Assembly (NCBI RefSeq): GCF_024519465.1
Contig: NZ_JALJRW010000014.1
Coordinates: forward strand, 1 to 64,000
Length of the DNA: 64,000 nucleotides
Reading direction: 5' to 3'
Origin: Stenotrophomonas sp. Ste86
GTDB lineage: Bacteria > Pseudomonadota > Gammaproteobacteria > Xanthomonadales > Xanthomonadaceae
The notes beneath the pieces are model-generated. The model searched no databases, was not told where the DNA came from, and saw only the letters and a program-made list of their open reading frames with translations. Of this stretch, positions 53,283 through 62,242 are shown in pieces. Each line of letters starts with the position of its first letter. Positions within the stretch are counted from its first letter, which is position 1. The translations under genes and the position numbers were made by a program.

Positions 53283-54021
53283 CCACTGGATTGTCCGGCT
53301 GGCCTGCGCGGCCGCCTTGATGCTGGCCAGCAGCCTGGCCGGCGCCGCCGAAGGCGGCACCACCCTGCAGGCCGGCAACGACCTCGGCGACCGCGCCTCG
53401 CTGCAGCGCGGCGCGCAGCTGTACATGAACTACTGCTCCGGCTGCCATGCGCTGAAGTACCTGCGCTACTCGCGGATGGCGGCCGACCTGGGCCTGAGCG
53501 AAGAAGAGGTCATGACCAACCTCAACTTCACCGGCACCCCGATCGGCGAGCAGATCCCGGTAAGCATGCCCAAGGCCCAGGCCGAGAAATGGTTCGGCAA
53601 GATGCCGCCGGACCTCAGCCTGATCGCCCGGGTGCGAGGCAGCGACTGGGTCTATACCTACCTCAAGTCGTTCTACCTCGATCCGTCCCGGCCGCTGGGC
53701 TGGAACAACCGCCTGTTCCCCAATGCCTCCATGCCCAACCCGCTATGGGAGATGCAGGGCCTGCAGCACGCGATACACGGCAAGCCGGAAAGCCCGGGGG
53801 CAGACGCGCCGGTGGTCGGGCTGAAGATCGAACAGCCGGGCAACGTGAGCGCTGCCGAGTACGACCAGACGGTGCGCGATATCACCAACTTCCTGGAGTA
53901 CGCCGGCGAACCGGCCGCGCTCAAGCGCCAGAAGCTCGGCGTGTGGGTGATCCTGTTCCTTGCGCTGCTCACCTTCCTGGCGTACCTGCTCAAGAAGGAA
54001 TACTGGAAGGACGTGCACTGA
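53275..54021 (+). CDS. petC: Ubiquinol-cytochrome c reductase, cytochrome c1
   Basis: Periplasmic haem c subunit, 248 aa. Signal peptide (1-24), haem motif CSGCH (Cys54, Cys57, His58), axial Met153 in NASMPNPLW, and a C-terminal membrane anchor (LGVWVILFLALLTFLAYLLKKEYW). It overlaps petB by 8 bp, so the three subunits are translationally coupled. Confidence 0.97.
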   Translation: MTDHWIVRLACAAALMLASSLAGAAEGGTTLQAGNDLGDRASLQRGAQLYMNYCSGCHALKYLRYSRMAADLGLSEEEVMTNLNFTGTPIGEQIPVSMPKAQAEKWFGKMPPDLSLIARVRGSDWVYTYLKSFYLDPSRPLGWNNRLFPNASMPNPLWEMQGLQHAIHGKPESPGADAPVVGLKIEQPGNVSAAEYDQTVRDITNFLEYAGEPAALKRQKLGVWVILFLALLTFLAYLLKKEYWKDVH

Positions 54022-54181
54022 GCGCCATCCCGCCGCCGAGCATCGATCGATCCGATCAGGGGTCGATCGGCCTATTGGCTTTTGTGATGGGCAGTTGCAC
54101 ACTCGGGTACTGTGACGACCGCTGGCAATGGGCTGGCGGCGCCGATACGACCGGCGGTTACCGGACGTTGGAGAGCCTTTG

Positions 54182-54817
54182 ATGGCGGCGAGCGTACGCA
54201 TGCGGAACACCCTGACGCTGTTTTCCTCGAACGACGATGTCCTGTGCCATCGCGTGCGCCTGGTATTGGCGGCCAAGGGCGTGAGCTACGACTTCGTCCC
54301 GGTCGACCCGCAGAATCCGCCCGAGGATCTGATCGACCTCAACCCGTACCATTCCGTGCCCACCCTGGTGGAGCGCGAGCTTGTGCTGTACGCGGCCTCG
54401 GTGGTCAGCGAATACCTGGACGAACGTTACCCGCACCCGCCGCTGATGCCGGTCGATCCGCTGTCGCGCGCGCGCATCCGTCTGGCGATGCTGCGCATCG
54501 AACACGACTGGGTACCGCAGGTGCAGGCCATCCAGCTCGGCAACAAGACCCAGGCAGAGGCCGGGCGCAAGCGCCTGAAGGAACTGCTGACCAGCGCGGT
54601 GCCGCTGTTCAAGGCCAGCAAGTTCTTCCTCAATCCAGAAATGAGCCTGGCCGATTGCGCGATGGCACCGATCGTGTGGCGGCTGCAGTCGCTGGACGTG
54701 CCGCTGCCCAAGGATGGCAAGTCGATCGAGGATTACGGCAACCGGATCTTCCGCCACCCGGGCTTCATCCGCAGCCTGACCGACCAGGAAAAGAAGCTGC
54801 GCGATCTGCCCAGCTGA
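54182..54817 (+). CDS. sspA: Stringent starvation protein A
   Basis: GST-fold regulator of 211 aa that binds RNA polymerase. The N-terminal thioredoxin-like half (LTLFSSNDDVLCHRVRLVLAAKGVSYDFVPVDPQNPPEDLIDLNPYHSVPTLVERELVLYAASVVSEYLDERYPHPPL) matches the SspA pattern, followed by an all-helical C-half. The conserved petABC-sspA-sspB order supports the call. The ATG at 54182 follows GGAGAG. Confidence 0.93.
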   Translation: MAASVRMRNTLTLFSSNDDVLCHRVRLVLAAKGVSYDFVPVDPQNPPEDLIDLNPYHSVPTLVERELVLYAASVVSEYLDERYPHPPLMPVDPLSRARIRLAMLRIEHDWVPQVQAIQLGNKTQAEAGRKRLKELLTSAVPLFKASKFFLNPEMSLADCAMAPIVWRLQSLDVPLPKDGKSIEDYGNRIFRHPGFIRSLTDQEKKLRDLPS

Positions 54818-54927
54818 GCCCGGCCCGCCGGTGCAGCTGACTGCATCGGCGCTTTACGTTCGGCGCGCGGGTGCTGACCGGCGCCGGTGCGGGCGCGTAC
54901 ACTTGCCACTGCGCAATCGGATCCCTG

Positions 54928-54951
54928 CAGCCGAGCACGGCTCGGCTCTAC
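54928..54951 (-). repeat. REP (SMAG-like) hairpin in the sspB leader
   Basis: CAGCCGAGCACGGCTCGGCT followed by CTAC. The complementary strand starts GTAGAGCCGAGCC. It ends 4 nt before the first possible sspB ATG (54956) and 25 nt before the second (54977). Confidence 0.75.
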
Positions 54952-54955
54952 CCCC

Positions 54956-55399
54956 ATGACAGAAGACACTTTCCGCATGACCAGCCACCGTCCGTACCTG
55001 TTGCGGGCACTGGTGGAATGGATCAACGACAACGACCTGACGCCGCACATCCTGGTGGACGCCGGCATGCCCGGCGTGCAGGTGCCGCAGAGCGCGGTCA
55101 AGGACGGCAGGGTGGTGTTGAACATCGCCGAACGTGCCGTCGTACGCCTGCATATTGACAATGACAGCGTGAGCTTCTCGGCCCGCTTCTCCGGGACCAG
55201 TTATCCGGTGCAGGTGCCGATTTCGGCCGTGCTGGCGGTGTATGCCCGCGAGACGGGGCAGGGCATGGCCCTGCCCGATGACATCCCCGGCCACGATCCC
55301 GGCCCGGAGGACGAGCTGCCGCCCGACGACAGCCCGACCCCGCCGGACGACGCGCCGCCCAAGCCGAGCGGCCGCCCGCATCTGCGCGTAGTCAAATAA
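54956..55399 (+). CDS. sspB: ClpXP protease specificity-enhancing factor SspB
   Basis: Adaptor that brings ssrA-tagged proteins to ClpXP. The N-terminal fold (MTSHRPYLLRALVEWINDNDLTPHILVDAGMPGVQVPQSAVKDGRVVLNIAERAV) matches SspB. After an acidic Pro/Asp linker, the protein ends with the ClpX-binding peptide LRVVK. ATG at 54956 gives 147 aa; ATG at 54977 (MTSHRPYL) is the more family-like start and clears the REP hairpin just upstream. Neither has a clear ribosome site. Confidence 0.93.
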   Translation: MTEDTFRMTSHRPYLLRALVEWINDNDLTPHILVDAGMPGVQVPQSAVKDGRVVLNIAERAVVRLHIDNDSVSFSARFSGTSYPVQVPISAVLAVYARETGQGMALPDDIPGHDPGPEDELPPDDSPTPPDDAPPKPSGRPHLRVVK

Positions 55400-55407
55400 A
55401 TCACCCG

Positions 55408-55432
55408 TGGCCGCCGCAAGGCGGCCATTTTT
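55408..55432 (+). terminator. Terminator of sspB
   Basis: Perfect 8-bp stem TGGCCGCC / GGCGGCCA, GCAA tetraloop and TTTTT, 9 nt after the stop codon. Confidence 0.93.
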
Positions 55433-55461
55433 GTTGGGGGCGCCTACGGAGTGTCGGCTGC

Positions 55462-55818
55462 TCAGACGTCCTCGGCGCCGCCGGTATCCACGCCGCGCCG
55501 GATCTCGCTGATCCGCGCCGCCGACGGTCCCACGAACGCCACCAGCTCATCGCCACGCAGCACCATGCGTCCCGTGTGGCGGTCCACGCCATCGTGCGAG
55601 TACTCGAACTTGAAGGTGCGCTCCCAGCCCAGCCAGCCGTTGGGCTTGCGGCATACGCGCAGGCCGGTGCCGTGCACGCTCTGGTCCAGCCATTGCACAT
55701 CGGCGGCACGGCAGGCATTGCGGCCCAGCTCGCCGGCACGCTCGGCGGCCGCACGCGAGGCGTTCCAGAACGCGTAGGCGAACGCACCGGCAATCATCAA
55801 CAGGATCAAACTGGGCAT
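55462..55818 (-). CDS. DUF3301 domain-containing protein
   Basis: A 118-aa protein with an N-terminal membrane helix (LILLMIAGAFAYAFWNASRAAAERA) and the DUF3301 body (CRAADVQWLDQSVHGTGLRVCRKPNGWLGWERTFKFEYSHDGVDRHTGRMVLRGDELVAFVGP). It is anchored in the inner membrane; function not established. It is convergent with sspB, whose terminator lies between the two stops. Confidence 0.85.
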   Translation of the reverse strand: MPSLILLMIAGAFAYAFWNASRAAAERAGELGRNACRAADVQWLDQSVHGTGLRVCRKPNGWLGWERTFKFEYSHDGVDRHTGRMVLRGDELVAFVGPSAARISEIRRGVDTGGAEDV

Positions 55819-55901
55819 CGGTGACTCGGTGCGGTCAGGGAGGTCGAACCTCCAAGATGGCGACGAACGCGGCGCGGATCAAGCCTTGCGCGTGGTACGC
55901 G

Positions 55902-56972
55902 CTAGGAGGTCTGCGGCGACTGCACCGGGGGCGTCGTTGCCGGTGCTGGCGGCGTCGGCGCCGGTGGCAGCGCGCGCGCGCCGGGGTGGGGCGACGCCGG
56001 CGGCGGCGTTGGTGTTCCCTGCGGAACCCATGGCGGTGCCGACGTGCCTGCCGGGTCCGGTGGCGGCATCGGCGCCATCGCCGGCGCGGTGGCCACCAGC
56101 TTCAGCAGGGCAGCCCAGTCCTGGCGGTTGAAGCTGCATTCTTCCTCGCGGCCGGGCGTGCAGCCCGGGTCCACCCCGTCGCTGGTGCTCGCCTTGGCCG
56201 GCGGCAGGTCGATCCGGCCGCTGCGGTCCAGGTCAAGCTTGCGCATCGCCACCGTGTTCATCACATTGCCGCCGATCAGGTACAGGGTGCGATCACCGCC
56301 CATGTTGGCAGCGATCACCACCTCGCAATGCGATTTCCAATGCGTCACCGCGCCGCTGCCCAGCGACTGCACCAGGCCGCTGTAGCTCAAGGTTTCGCGC
56401 CGATCGCGGAGGTAGCACAGCAGGTCACCGGGCGCCGGTTTTTCCTGCGTCGGATCGGCCATCCGATACGGTCCGCTGTTCTGGTAGGCCGCACGGATGT
56501 AGTCGATGTGGCGCGGCGAGCGGGTGAAGCCGGGCACGCTGGCGCGGGTCATGACCCAGGAAATGAAGGCGGCCGACCACGGGTTGTCGACCAGAAACGC
56601 CCGGCAGTCGCTGTCGGTGTAGCGCGTCCCCGGCGGGGCCATGCAGCTCGACGCGCCCGGCTGGCTGCCCATCGGCGACAACGTGCCGCTCTGCCGCCAG
56701 TAGCCGACCACCCGCTGCCAGGCAACCAGACCATTGTCGGCCAGGTGGACGTCCTCGGCTTCGGTCACGCTCAGGCTCGCCGCACGGCCATCGCGATCGA
56801 TGAACGGCCGATACCACAGGCGATGCTCGTTGCAGGCGGTGTTGACGATGCTCACCGCCAACGGGCTCAATCCGAATCGCGGCGGGATATCGCAGACCTC
56901 GGCGGCGGACGCGGTGGCCGGCAGCAACGTCACCAGCGGCGACAGGCATGCAAGCAGGAGCAAGGGGCGCAT
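55902..56972 (-). CDS. DUF2272 domain-containing secreted protein
   Basis: A 356-aa exported protein. Signal peptide (MRPLLLLACLSPLVTLLPATASA), a DUF2272 domain of about 250 residues (DNPWSAAFISWVMTRASVPGFTRSPRHIDYIRAAYQ... GDLLCYLRDRRETLSYSG... HWKSHCEVVIAA), then a 50-residue Pro/Ala tail that looks disordered. The Ser-Ala-Ala-Phe-Ile-Ser-Trp stretch and the later Cys/His pair recall cell-wall amidase-like folds. The family has no proven activity known to me. Confidence 0.82.
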   Translation of the reverse strand: MRPLLLLACLSPLVTLLPATASAAEVCDIPPRFGLSPLAVSIVNTACNEHRLWYRPFIDRDGRAASLSVTEAEDVHLADNGLVAWQRVVGYWRQSGTLSPMGSQPGASSCMAPPGTRYTDSDCRAFLVDNPWSAAFISWVMTRASVPGFTRSPRHIDYIRAAYQNSGPYRMADPTQEKPAPGDLLCYLRDRRETLSYSGLVQSLGSGAVTHWKSHCEVVIAANMGGDRTLYLIGGNVMNTVAMRKLDLDRSGRIDLPPAKASTSDGVDPGCTPGREEECSFNRQDWAALLKLVATAPAMAPMPPPDPAGTSAPPWVPQGTPTPPPASPHPGARALPPAPTPPAPATTPPVQSPQTS

Positions 56973-57119
56973 GCGCGCTCTCCGGGGTGGGGGCAGGGCA
57001 AGCCTCGCAGACCCGGTCTGCCGGGGCCGTGAAAACAGCCAGACAGATGCGCGCGTCCGCTGCGTCGTCGAGCGCCGAACCCTGGCGGCATGCCTGCGTG
57101 ACCGCCGCGTCGCGCACCG

Positions 57120-57180
57120 GTAGTGCCGGCCGTTGGCCGGCTCTCGACCCATGCGCGAAGCAGACCAACGGCCGGCACAA
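57120..57180. repeat. REP (SMAG-like) inverted pair
   Basis: Direct copy 57120-57141 (GTAGTGCCGGCCGTTGGCC...) and a decayed inverted copy (ACCAACGGCCGGCACAAC, 57163-57180), lying just before the nadC stop codon. Confidence 0.75.
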
Positions 57181-57194
57181 CCGGTGCAGGCCGC

Positions 57195-58052
57195 TCAAGC
57201 CGGCGGCGGGCCCAATTTCAACGACAGATCGATCGCCTGCACGTGCTTGGTCAGCCCGCCAATGGAGATGCAGTCCACGCCGTCCTCGGCGATCGCACGC
57301 AATCCCTCCAGGCCGACGCTGCCGGAGACTTCCAGCGGAATCCGACCCGCCGCGATCCGCACCGCTTCACGGCGCATCCCCGCATCGAAGTCATCGATCA
57401 GGATGCGTTCGCAGCCCACCGCCAGTGCCTGGCGCAACTGATCGAGGTCCTCGACCTCCACCACCAGCGGCAACTGCGGCCATTGCGCGCGCGCCGCCTG
57501 CACCGCAGCGGTCAGGGAACCGGCCGCGCGGATGTGGTTTTCCTTCAGCATCACCGTGTCGAACAACCCCATCCGGTGGTTGTCGCCACCGCCGCAGCGC
57601 ACCGCGTACTTCTGTGCCAGGCGCAGCCCCGGCAGGGTCTTGCGGGTGTCCAGGATGCGCGCGCCGGTGCCGGCCACGGCCGCCACATGGCGTGCGGTGG
57701 TGGTGGCGGTGCCGGACAGGGTCTGCAGGAAATTCAGCGAGGTGCGCTCGGCGCTGACCAGGCTGCGGTTGCGCCCGTGCAGGATCGCCAGCACGGTGCC
57801 GGCGGTGACAGCGTCGCCCTCGGCCACCCGCCAGTTGATGGTGACTTCGGGATCCAGTGCGCGATGGGTGGCGTCGAACCACGGCCGACCGGCGATGACC
57901 GCGTCCTGCTTGCATAGCAGGTAGGCGCTGTCGGGACGGTCGGGCAGCAGGGCGGCGGTGACATCCCCGCTGCCGATGTCTTCGGCCAGTGCGCGCGCCA
58001 CATCGGCGGCGACGACCGCCGCATCGGGTGCCTCAAGGACGGCCGGACTCAT
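57195..58052 (-). CDS. nadC: Nicotinate-nucleotide pyrophosphorylase (carboxylating)
   Basis: Quinolinate phosphoribosyltransferase of the de novo NAD pathway, 285 aa. It contains ILDTRKTLPGLRLAQKYAVRCGGGDNHRMGLFDTVMLKENHI (PRPP/quinolinate site) and VEVEDLDQLRQAL, then ILIDDFDAGMRREAV and LEVSGSVGLEGLRAIAEDGVDCISIGGLTKHVQAIDLSL, the full family signature. It overlaps the Trm112 gene by 4 bp, so they are co-translated. Confidence 0.96.
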   Translation of the reverse strand: MSPAVLEAPDAAVVAADVARALAEDIGSGDVTAALLPDRPDSAYLLCKQDAVIAGRPWFDATHRALDPEVTINWRVAEGDAVTAGTVLAILHGRNRSLVSAERTSLNFLQTLSGTATTTARHVAAVAGTGARILDTRKTLPGLRLAQKYAVRCGGGDNHRMGLFDTVMLKENHIRAAGSLTAAVQAARAQWPQLPLVVEVEDLDQLRQALAVGCERILIDDFDAGMRREAVRIAAGRIPLEVSGSVGLEGLRAIAEDGVDCISIGGLTKHVQAIDLSLKLGPPPA

Positions 58053-58318
58053 TTTTCCGGAAAATCGGCGATCTGCGCGGTCGCGATGGCCTCTTCGGCC
58101 AGCAGCACCGGAATGCCGTCGTCGACGCGGAACACCTGCTTGCGGTCGCGGGTCAGCAGCGCCTCGCGCAGGGCCAGGGCCTGCGCGCTGCCGTCGGCCT
58201 TGACCACGGCACCGGCGCCGATCGCGCGGTTGAGTGCGTCCAGGCCCTTGGCATCGAGCAGGGACAGGGGCTGGCGGGTGTCGGGCGAGCACAGCAGGTC
58301 GAGCAGCTTGCGATCCAT
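58049..58318 (-). CDS. Trm112 family protein (YcaR-like)
   Basis: An 89-aa protein. The start DRKLLDLLCSPDTRQPLSLLD and the end FRVDDGIPVLLAEEA match the bacterial Trm112/YcaR family, small partners of methyltransferases and other enzymes. Only one Cys of the usual Zn ribbon is seen. The 3' end overlaps the nadC start; it is divergent from purE with 59 bp between them. Confidence 0.88.
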   Translation of the reverse strand: MDRKLLDLLCSPDTRQPLSLLDAKGLDALNRAIGAGAVVKADGSAQALALREALLTRDRKQVFRVDDGIPVLLAEEAIATAQIADFPEK

Positions 58319-58377
58319 GGATTCTTCGTCTTGCGTGGAAGATGGCTAGAATACGTCTTTAAGGCAGGTGACGGCCA

Positions 58378-58881
58378 ATGACCCCCAACCAATCCGCGCC
58401 GCTCGTCGGCATCGTCATGGGTTCCCGCTCCGACTGGGAAACCATGCAGCACGCCGCCCAGAAGCTCGATGCGCTCGGCGTTCCCTACGAAGTGAAAGTG
58501 GTCTCGGCGCACCGTACGCCGGACGTGCTGTTCACCTATGCCGAACAGGCGGGCGGCCGTGGCCTGCGCGCGATCATCGCCGGTGCCGGGGGCGCGGCCC
58601 ACCTGCCGGGCATGATCGCGGCCAAGACCGCCGTGCCGGTGCTGGGCGTTCCGGTGCAGTCCAAGGCCCTCAACGGCATGGATTCGCTGCTGTCCATCGT
58701 GCAGATGCCGGCCGGCATTCCGGTCGCCACCTTTGCCATCGGCAATGCCGGCGCGTCCAACGCGGCGCTGTTCGCCGCGGCCATGCTGGCCTCCGACCAG
58801 CCGGCCATCGGCGAGGCGCTGGAGGCCTTCCGCGCCCGCCAGACCGAAGACGTCATGGCCCACGACGATCCGCGTCAATGA
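58378..58881 (+). CDS. purE: 5-(carboxyamino)imidazole ribonucleotide mutase PurE
   Basis: Class I PurE of 167 aa: converts N5-CAIR to CAIR in purine synthesis. [13 protein letters not shown] (phosphate and CO2 site), VSAHRTPD and [17 protein letters not shown] are all intact. The stop overlaps the purK start (ATGA), the usual purEK coupling. Confidence 0.97.
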   Translation: MTPNQSAPLVGIVMGSRSDWETMQHAAQKLDALGVPYEVKVVSAHRTPDVLFTYAEQAGGRGLRAIIAGAGGAAHLPGMIAAKTAVPVLGVPVQSKALNGMDSLLSIVQMPAGIPVATFAIGNAGASNAALFAAAMLASDQPAIGEALEAFRARQTEDVMAHDDPRQ

Positions 58882-60026
58882 GCACGAAGACCGTTGGCAT
58901 CCTGGGCGGCGGGCAGCTTGCCCGCATGATGGTGCTGGCTGGCGCGCCGCTGGGTCTGCGCTTCGAGCTGTTCGACCCGGCCGCTGACGCCTGCGGTGCC
59001 CAGGTGGCGCCGCTGCAGGTGGCCGCATTCGAGGATGAGGCCGCGCTGGCCGCCTTCGCCGCGCGGGTGGATGTGGTGACCTTCGATTTCGAGAACGTGC
59101 CCGCCCGCAGTGCCCGTTTCCTGGCCGAACGCGTGCCGGTGTATCCCAATCCCGATGCGCTGGCGGTGGCCCAGGACCGGCTCAGCGAAAAGACCCTGTT
59201 CCAGCAGTTGGGCATCCCGCTGCCGCCGTTCGCCGATATCCGCAGCCGCGACGAGCTCGCCGCCAGGGTGGCCGAGTTCGGCATGCCCTGCATCGTCAAG
59301 ACCCGCCGCCTGGGTTACGACGGCAAGGGCCAGTTCCGCATCCGCAGCGACGCCGACATCGACACGGCCTGGGCCACACTGGGCGATTACGTCGAGCGGA
59401 CCGGGCTGATCCTGGAAGGCTTCGTCGCCTTCGATCGCGAAGTCAGCGTGGTGGCCGTGCGCGGCCGCGACGGTGAATTCCGCGCGTGGCCGGTGACCGG
59501 CAACTGGCATGTCGACGGCGTGCTGTCGGCCAGCCTGGCGCCGGCGACGTTGAGTCCTGCCCAGCACGAGGCCGCCATCGGCCATGCCCGCGCGCTGGCC
59601 GAGCGCCTGGATTACGTGGGGGTGTTCGCGCTGGAGCTGTTCTGCCGCGGGGACGAGCTGCTGGTCAACGAGATGGCGCCGCGCGTGCACAACTCCGGCC
59701 ACTGGACCATCGAAGGCAGCGAGACCTCGCAGTTCGAGAACCACCTGCGCGCCGTGCTCGGTTTGCCGCTGGGCGATACGCGCATGCTCGGCCACGCCTG
59801 CATGCTCAACTGGCTTGGTGCGATGCCCGAAGCGGCCGCTGTCCTCGGCCAGCCGAGCGGGCATTGGCATGATTACGGCAAGCAGCCGCGCGACGGCCGC
59901 AAGGTCGGTCATGCCACGCTGCGCGACGATGATGCGCAGGCCTTGGCCGACGCGCTGGACGCGGTGGGCGGGCAGCTTGACCGTACCGCCCAGGTCGCCC
60001 CGGTGGCGGCTGCGCTACGCCGCTGA
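58878..60026 (+). CDS. purK: 5-(carboxyamino)imidazole ribonucleotide synthase PurK
   Basis: ATP-grasp enzyme of 382 aa making N5-CAIR from AIR, bicarbonate and ATP. The opening [29 protein letters not shown] is typical PurK. The ATP-grasp segments [20 protein letters not shown] and [38 protein letters not shown] are present. Second gene of purEK; a REP cluster follows. Confidence 0.97.
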   Translation: MSTKTVGILGGGQLARMMVLAGAPLGLRFELFDPAADACGAQVAPLQVAAFEDEAALAAFAARVDVVTFDFENVPARSARFLAERVPVYPNPDALAVAQDRLSEKTLFQQLGIPLPPFADIRSRDELAARVAEFGMPCIVKTRRLGYDGKGQFRIRSDADIDTAWATLGDYVERTGLILEGFVAFDREVSVVAVRGRDGEFRAWPVTGNWHVDGVLSASLAPATLSPAQHEAAIGHARALAERLDYVGVFALELFCRGDELLVNEMAPRVHNSGHWTIEGSETSQFENHLRAVLGLPLGDTRMLGHACMLNWLGAMPEAAAVLGQPSGHWHDYGKQPRDGRKVGHATLRDDDAQALADALDAVGGQLDRTAQVAPVAAALRR

Positions 60027-60068
60027 AACGGGCGCGCGGCCCGCGCCCCAGCCGACGGCGACAAACGG

Positions 60069-60232
60069 GGAGTGCCGGCCGTTGGCCGGCTCCTCACCCA
60101 CCCGACCAACCCGGCAGCGTGCGAGCCGGCCAGCGGCCGGCACTACCGGCGGTGGCCAAGCGTGCGAGCCGGCCAGTGGCGGGCACTACCGGGCGGGTGG
60201 CCAAGTGCGAGCCGGCCAGCGGCCGGCACTAC
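60069..60232. repeat. REP (SMAG-like) cluster: one direct and three inverted copies
   Basis: 60069-60090 (GGAGTGCCGGCCGTTGGCC...), then GCCGGCCAGYGG...CACTAC at 60125-60146, 60168-60189 and 60211-60232. The inverted copies share linkers (CGGGTGGCCAAG...GCGA), which points to local duplication. The cluster fills the convergent gap between purK and sodB. Confidence 0.88.
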
Positions 60233-60263
60233 CCGGTTGTCGCTGCTATGACGGCGCGCGCCC

Positions 60264-60845
60264 TCAATCCCGCAACTGCGCGGCCACGAAGTCCCAGTTG
60301 ACCAGTTTCCAGAACGCCTCCAGATAGCGTGCGCGCTCATTCTGGTAGTCGGTGTAGTACGCGTGTTCCCACACATCGCAGGCCAGCAGCGGGGTGCTTT
60401 GCCCGGTCAGCGGGGTGCCGGCGTTGCGGGTGGTCTGGATCGCCAGCGCGCCCGACGGGTGTTGCACCAGCCACACCCAGCCCGAGCCGAACAGGCCCAG
60501 CGCGGCGCGGTCGAATTCCTCGCGCAGCCGGCGGATGTCGCCGAAGTGGCGGGTGACCAGTTCGCCCAGCCGGTCCTTGGGGTCGCCGCCACCGCGCGGA
60601 TGCAGGCAGTGGAAGTAGAAGCCGTGGTTCCAGGCCTGGGCTGCAGCGTCGAACAGGCTGCCCTGGCTCTGCCGCACGATGTCTTCCAGTGGCAGCTCGG
60701 CCAGCTCGGTACCGTCGATGCGCGCGTTGACCGCCTCGATATAGGCGCGGTGGTGACGGCCGTGGTGCAGGTCCAGCGTCTCGGCCGACAGGTGGGGCTG
60801 CAGGGCGGTGCGATCGTAGGGCAGGCGGGGCAGTTCGAGGGGCAT
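60264..60845 (-). CDS. sodB: Superoxide dismutase (Fe/Mn family, probably Fe)
   Basis: A 193-aa SOD. Metal ligands are His27 (LDLHHGRHH), His74 (AWNHGFYFHCL), Asp157 and His161 (DVWEHAYY). Gln70 in AAQAWNH is the Fe-type glutamine position. The loop LHPRGGGDPKDRLGELV is slightly longer than in E. coli. It starts at the ATG 60845; divergent from grxD. Confidence 0.92.
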   Translation of the reverse strand: MPLELPRLPYDRTALQPHLSAETLDLHHGRHHRAYIEAVNARIDGTELAELPLEDIVRQSQGSLFDAAAQAWNHGFYFHCLHPRGGGDPKDRLGELVTRHFGDIRRLREEFDRAALGLFGSGWVWLVQHPSGALAIQTTRNAGTPLTGQSTPLLACDVWEHAYYTDYQNERARYLEAFWKLVNWDFVAAQLRD

Positions 60846-60951
60846 GGCTCGCGATGGATTGAGGAGAGGGACGCCGGAAGGCTTACAATGGCGATGAGGG
60901 AAGTCTATCCGACCGGCCAGGTCGGGTTGTCCCACCTGCAGGAGAGGCGTT

Positions 60952-61272
60952 GTGGCGGTGATGCAGCAGATCCAGTCCGAAGTGGAGCGTTACCCCCTCG
61001 TGTTGTTCATGAAGGGCACCCCGCAGTACCCCATGTGCGGTTTCTCCAGTCGCGCCATCCAGGCGCTGATGGCCGCCGGCGCGGTCGCGCTGCGCACGGT
61101 CAATGTGCTCGAGGAACCCGAGATCCGCGCCAACCTGCCGCGTTTCTCCAACCTGCCCAGCTTCCCGCAGCTGTTCATCCATGGCGAGCTGATCGGCGGC
61201 TGCGACATCGTGCTGGAGTTGTTCGAATCCGGCGAGCTCAAACGCATCGTCGAAGAGGCCTCGCAGGCATGA
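60952..61272 (+). CDS. grxD: Monothiol glutaredoxin Grx4
   Basis: CGFS-type glutaredoxin of 106 aa that holds and passes on [2Fe-2S] clusters, with active Cys29 in YPMCGFSSRAIQAL, VNVLEEPEIRANLPRFSNLPSFPQLFIHGELIGGCDI and the C-terminal glutathione-site residues. GTG at 60952 follows GGAGAGG by 4 nt; an ATG at 60961 is an alternative without a good ribosome site. The stop overlaps the SDR start. Confidence 0.95.
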   Translation: MAVMQQIQSEVERYPLVLFMKGTPQYPMCGFSSRAIQALMAAGAVALRTVNVLEEPEIRANLPRFSNLPSFPQLFIHGELIGGCDIVLELFESGELKRIVEEASQA

Positions 61273-62009
61273 GTGCCGTCCCGACCGTCGTGGCCGGGAC
61301 CGCATCGCTTGCCGATCGCGTCATTCTCATCGCCGGGGCCGGTGGCGGCTTCGGCAGTGCCGTCGCCATCGCCTGTGCCGAGGCCGGCGCCACCGTGGTC
61401 CTGCTCGGGCGCAAGCCGCGCCGGCTGGACCGGGTCTACGCCGCCGTCCAGGCCGTTGGCCCGGAGCCACTGCTGTACCCGCTCGATCTGGAAGGAGCCA
61501 CACCCGACGACTACGCGGTTCTGGCCGAACGCCTGCAGTCCGAGCTTGGGCGGCTGGATGGCCTGCTGTACTGCGCCGCCGATTTCGCCGGGCTGACCCC
61601 GTTCGAGCTGGCCGATCCGGGCGCCTTTGCGCGCGCGGTGCACGTCAACCTGACTGCGCCAGCTTGGCTGGCCCAGGCCTGCCTGCCGCTGCTGCGCCAG
61701 CGCGATGATGCCGCGCTGGTGTTCACCGTGGACGATCCGGCGCGGGTAGGGAAGGCCTATTGGGGCGGCTACGGTGCCGCCCAGCACGGGCTGCGCGGGT
61801 TGATCGCCAGCCTGCATGACGAACTCGGGCGCAGCCCGGTGCGGGTCAGTGGCCTCCAGCCCGGCCCGATGCGCACCGCCCTGCGGGCGCGGGCGTTCTC
61901 CCTGGACGAAGACCGCGGCGCCCGCGACCCGGTCGACTGTGCCGCCACGGCGGTACTTCTGTTATCTGCCGCCGGCGCCGCCCACCGCGGCCAGATCCTG
62001 GACGCCTGA
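61269..62009 (+). CDS. YciK-like short-chain dehydrogenase with degenerate active site
   Basis: A 246-aa protein with an SDR fold related to YciK. The NAD(P) loop GAGGGFGSA is kept and the end (GLQPGPMRTALRARAFSLDEDRGARDP) is YciK-like. The catalytic residues are not kept: the Y-x-x-x-K motif reads Tyr168-Gly-Ala-Ala-Gln172, and the usual Thr-Ser-Ser-Ser stretch reads TVDD (153-156), losing the Ser. The NNAG motif reads YCAADFAG. It probably binds nucleotide without normal catalysis. Coupled to grxD by a 4-bp overlap, hinting at an iron-sulfur or redox setting. Confidence 0.85.
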   Translation: MSAVPTVVAGTASLADRVILIAGAGGGFGSAVAIACAEAGATVVLLGRKPRRLDRVYAAVQAVGPEPLLYPLDLEGATPDDYAVLAERLQSELGRLDGLLYCAADFAGLTPFELADPGAFARAVHVNLTAPAWLAQACLPLLRQRDDAALVFTVDDPARVGKAYWGGYGAAQHGLRGLIASLHDELGRSPVRVSGLQPGPMRTALRARAFSLDEDRGARDPVDCAATAVLLLSAAGAAHRGQILDA

Positions 62010-62054
62010 AGGGGCAGGGCCTGTCCGCCTCGCGGTCTACCAAGGGCCGCTCCG

Positions 62055-62076
62055 GTAGTGCCGGCCGCTGGCCGGC
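62055..62076 (+). repeat. REP (SMAG-like) element
   Basis: GTAGTGCCGGCCGCTGGCC... single copy 45 bp after the SDR stop codon. Confidence 0.85.
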
Positions 62077-62242
62077 TCCCCAGCCAACCCACCGGTAACC
62101 CACCCGCAGCGTTCCCTGGTTACCCTTGCACGGGCGGCCGCAGCAGCCATTCAGCGAACCAGGGTCAGTTGTGAAGATCGCGTCACGATACCGTTGTGAT
62201 GGCGTGTGTTTTGTCGCCAAACCGTCACAATCCGGCGCTACC

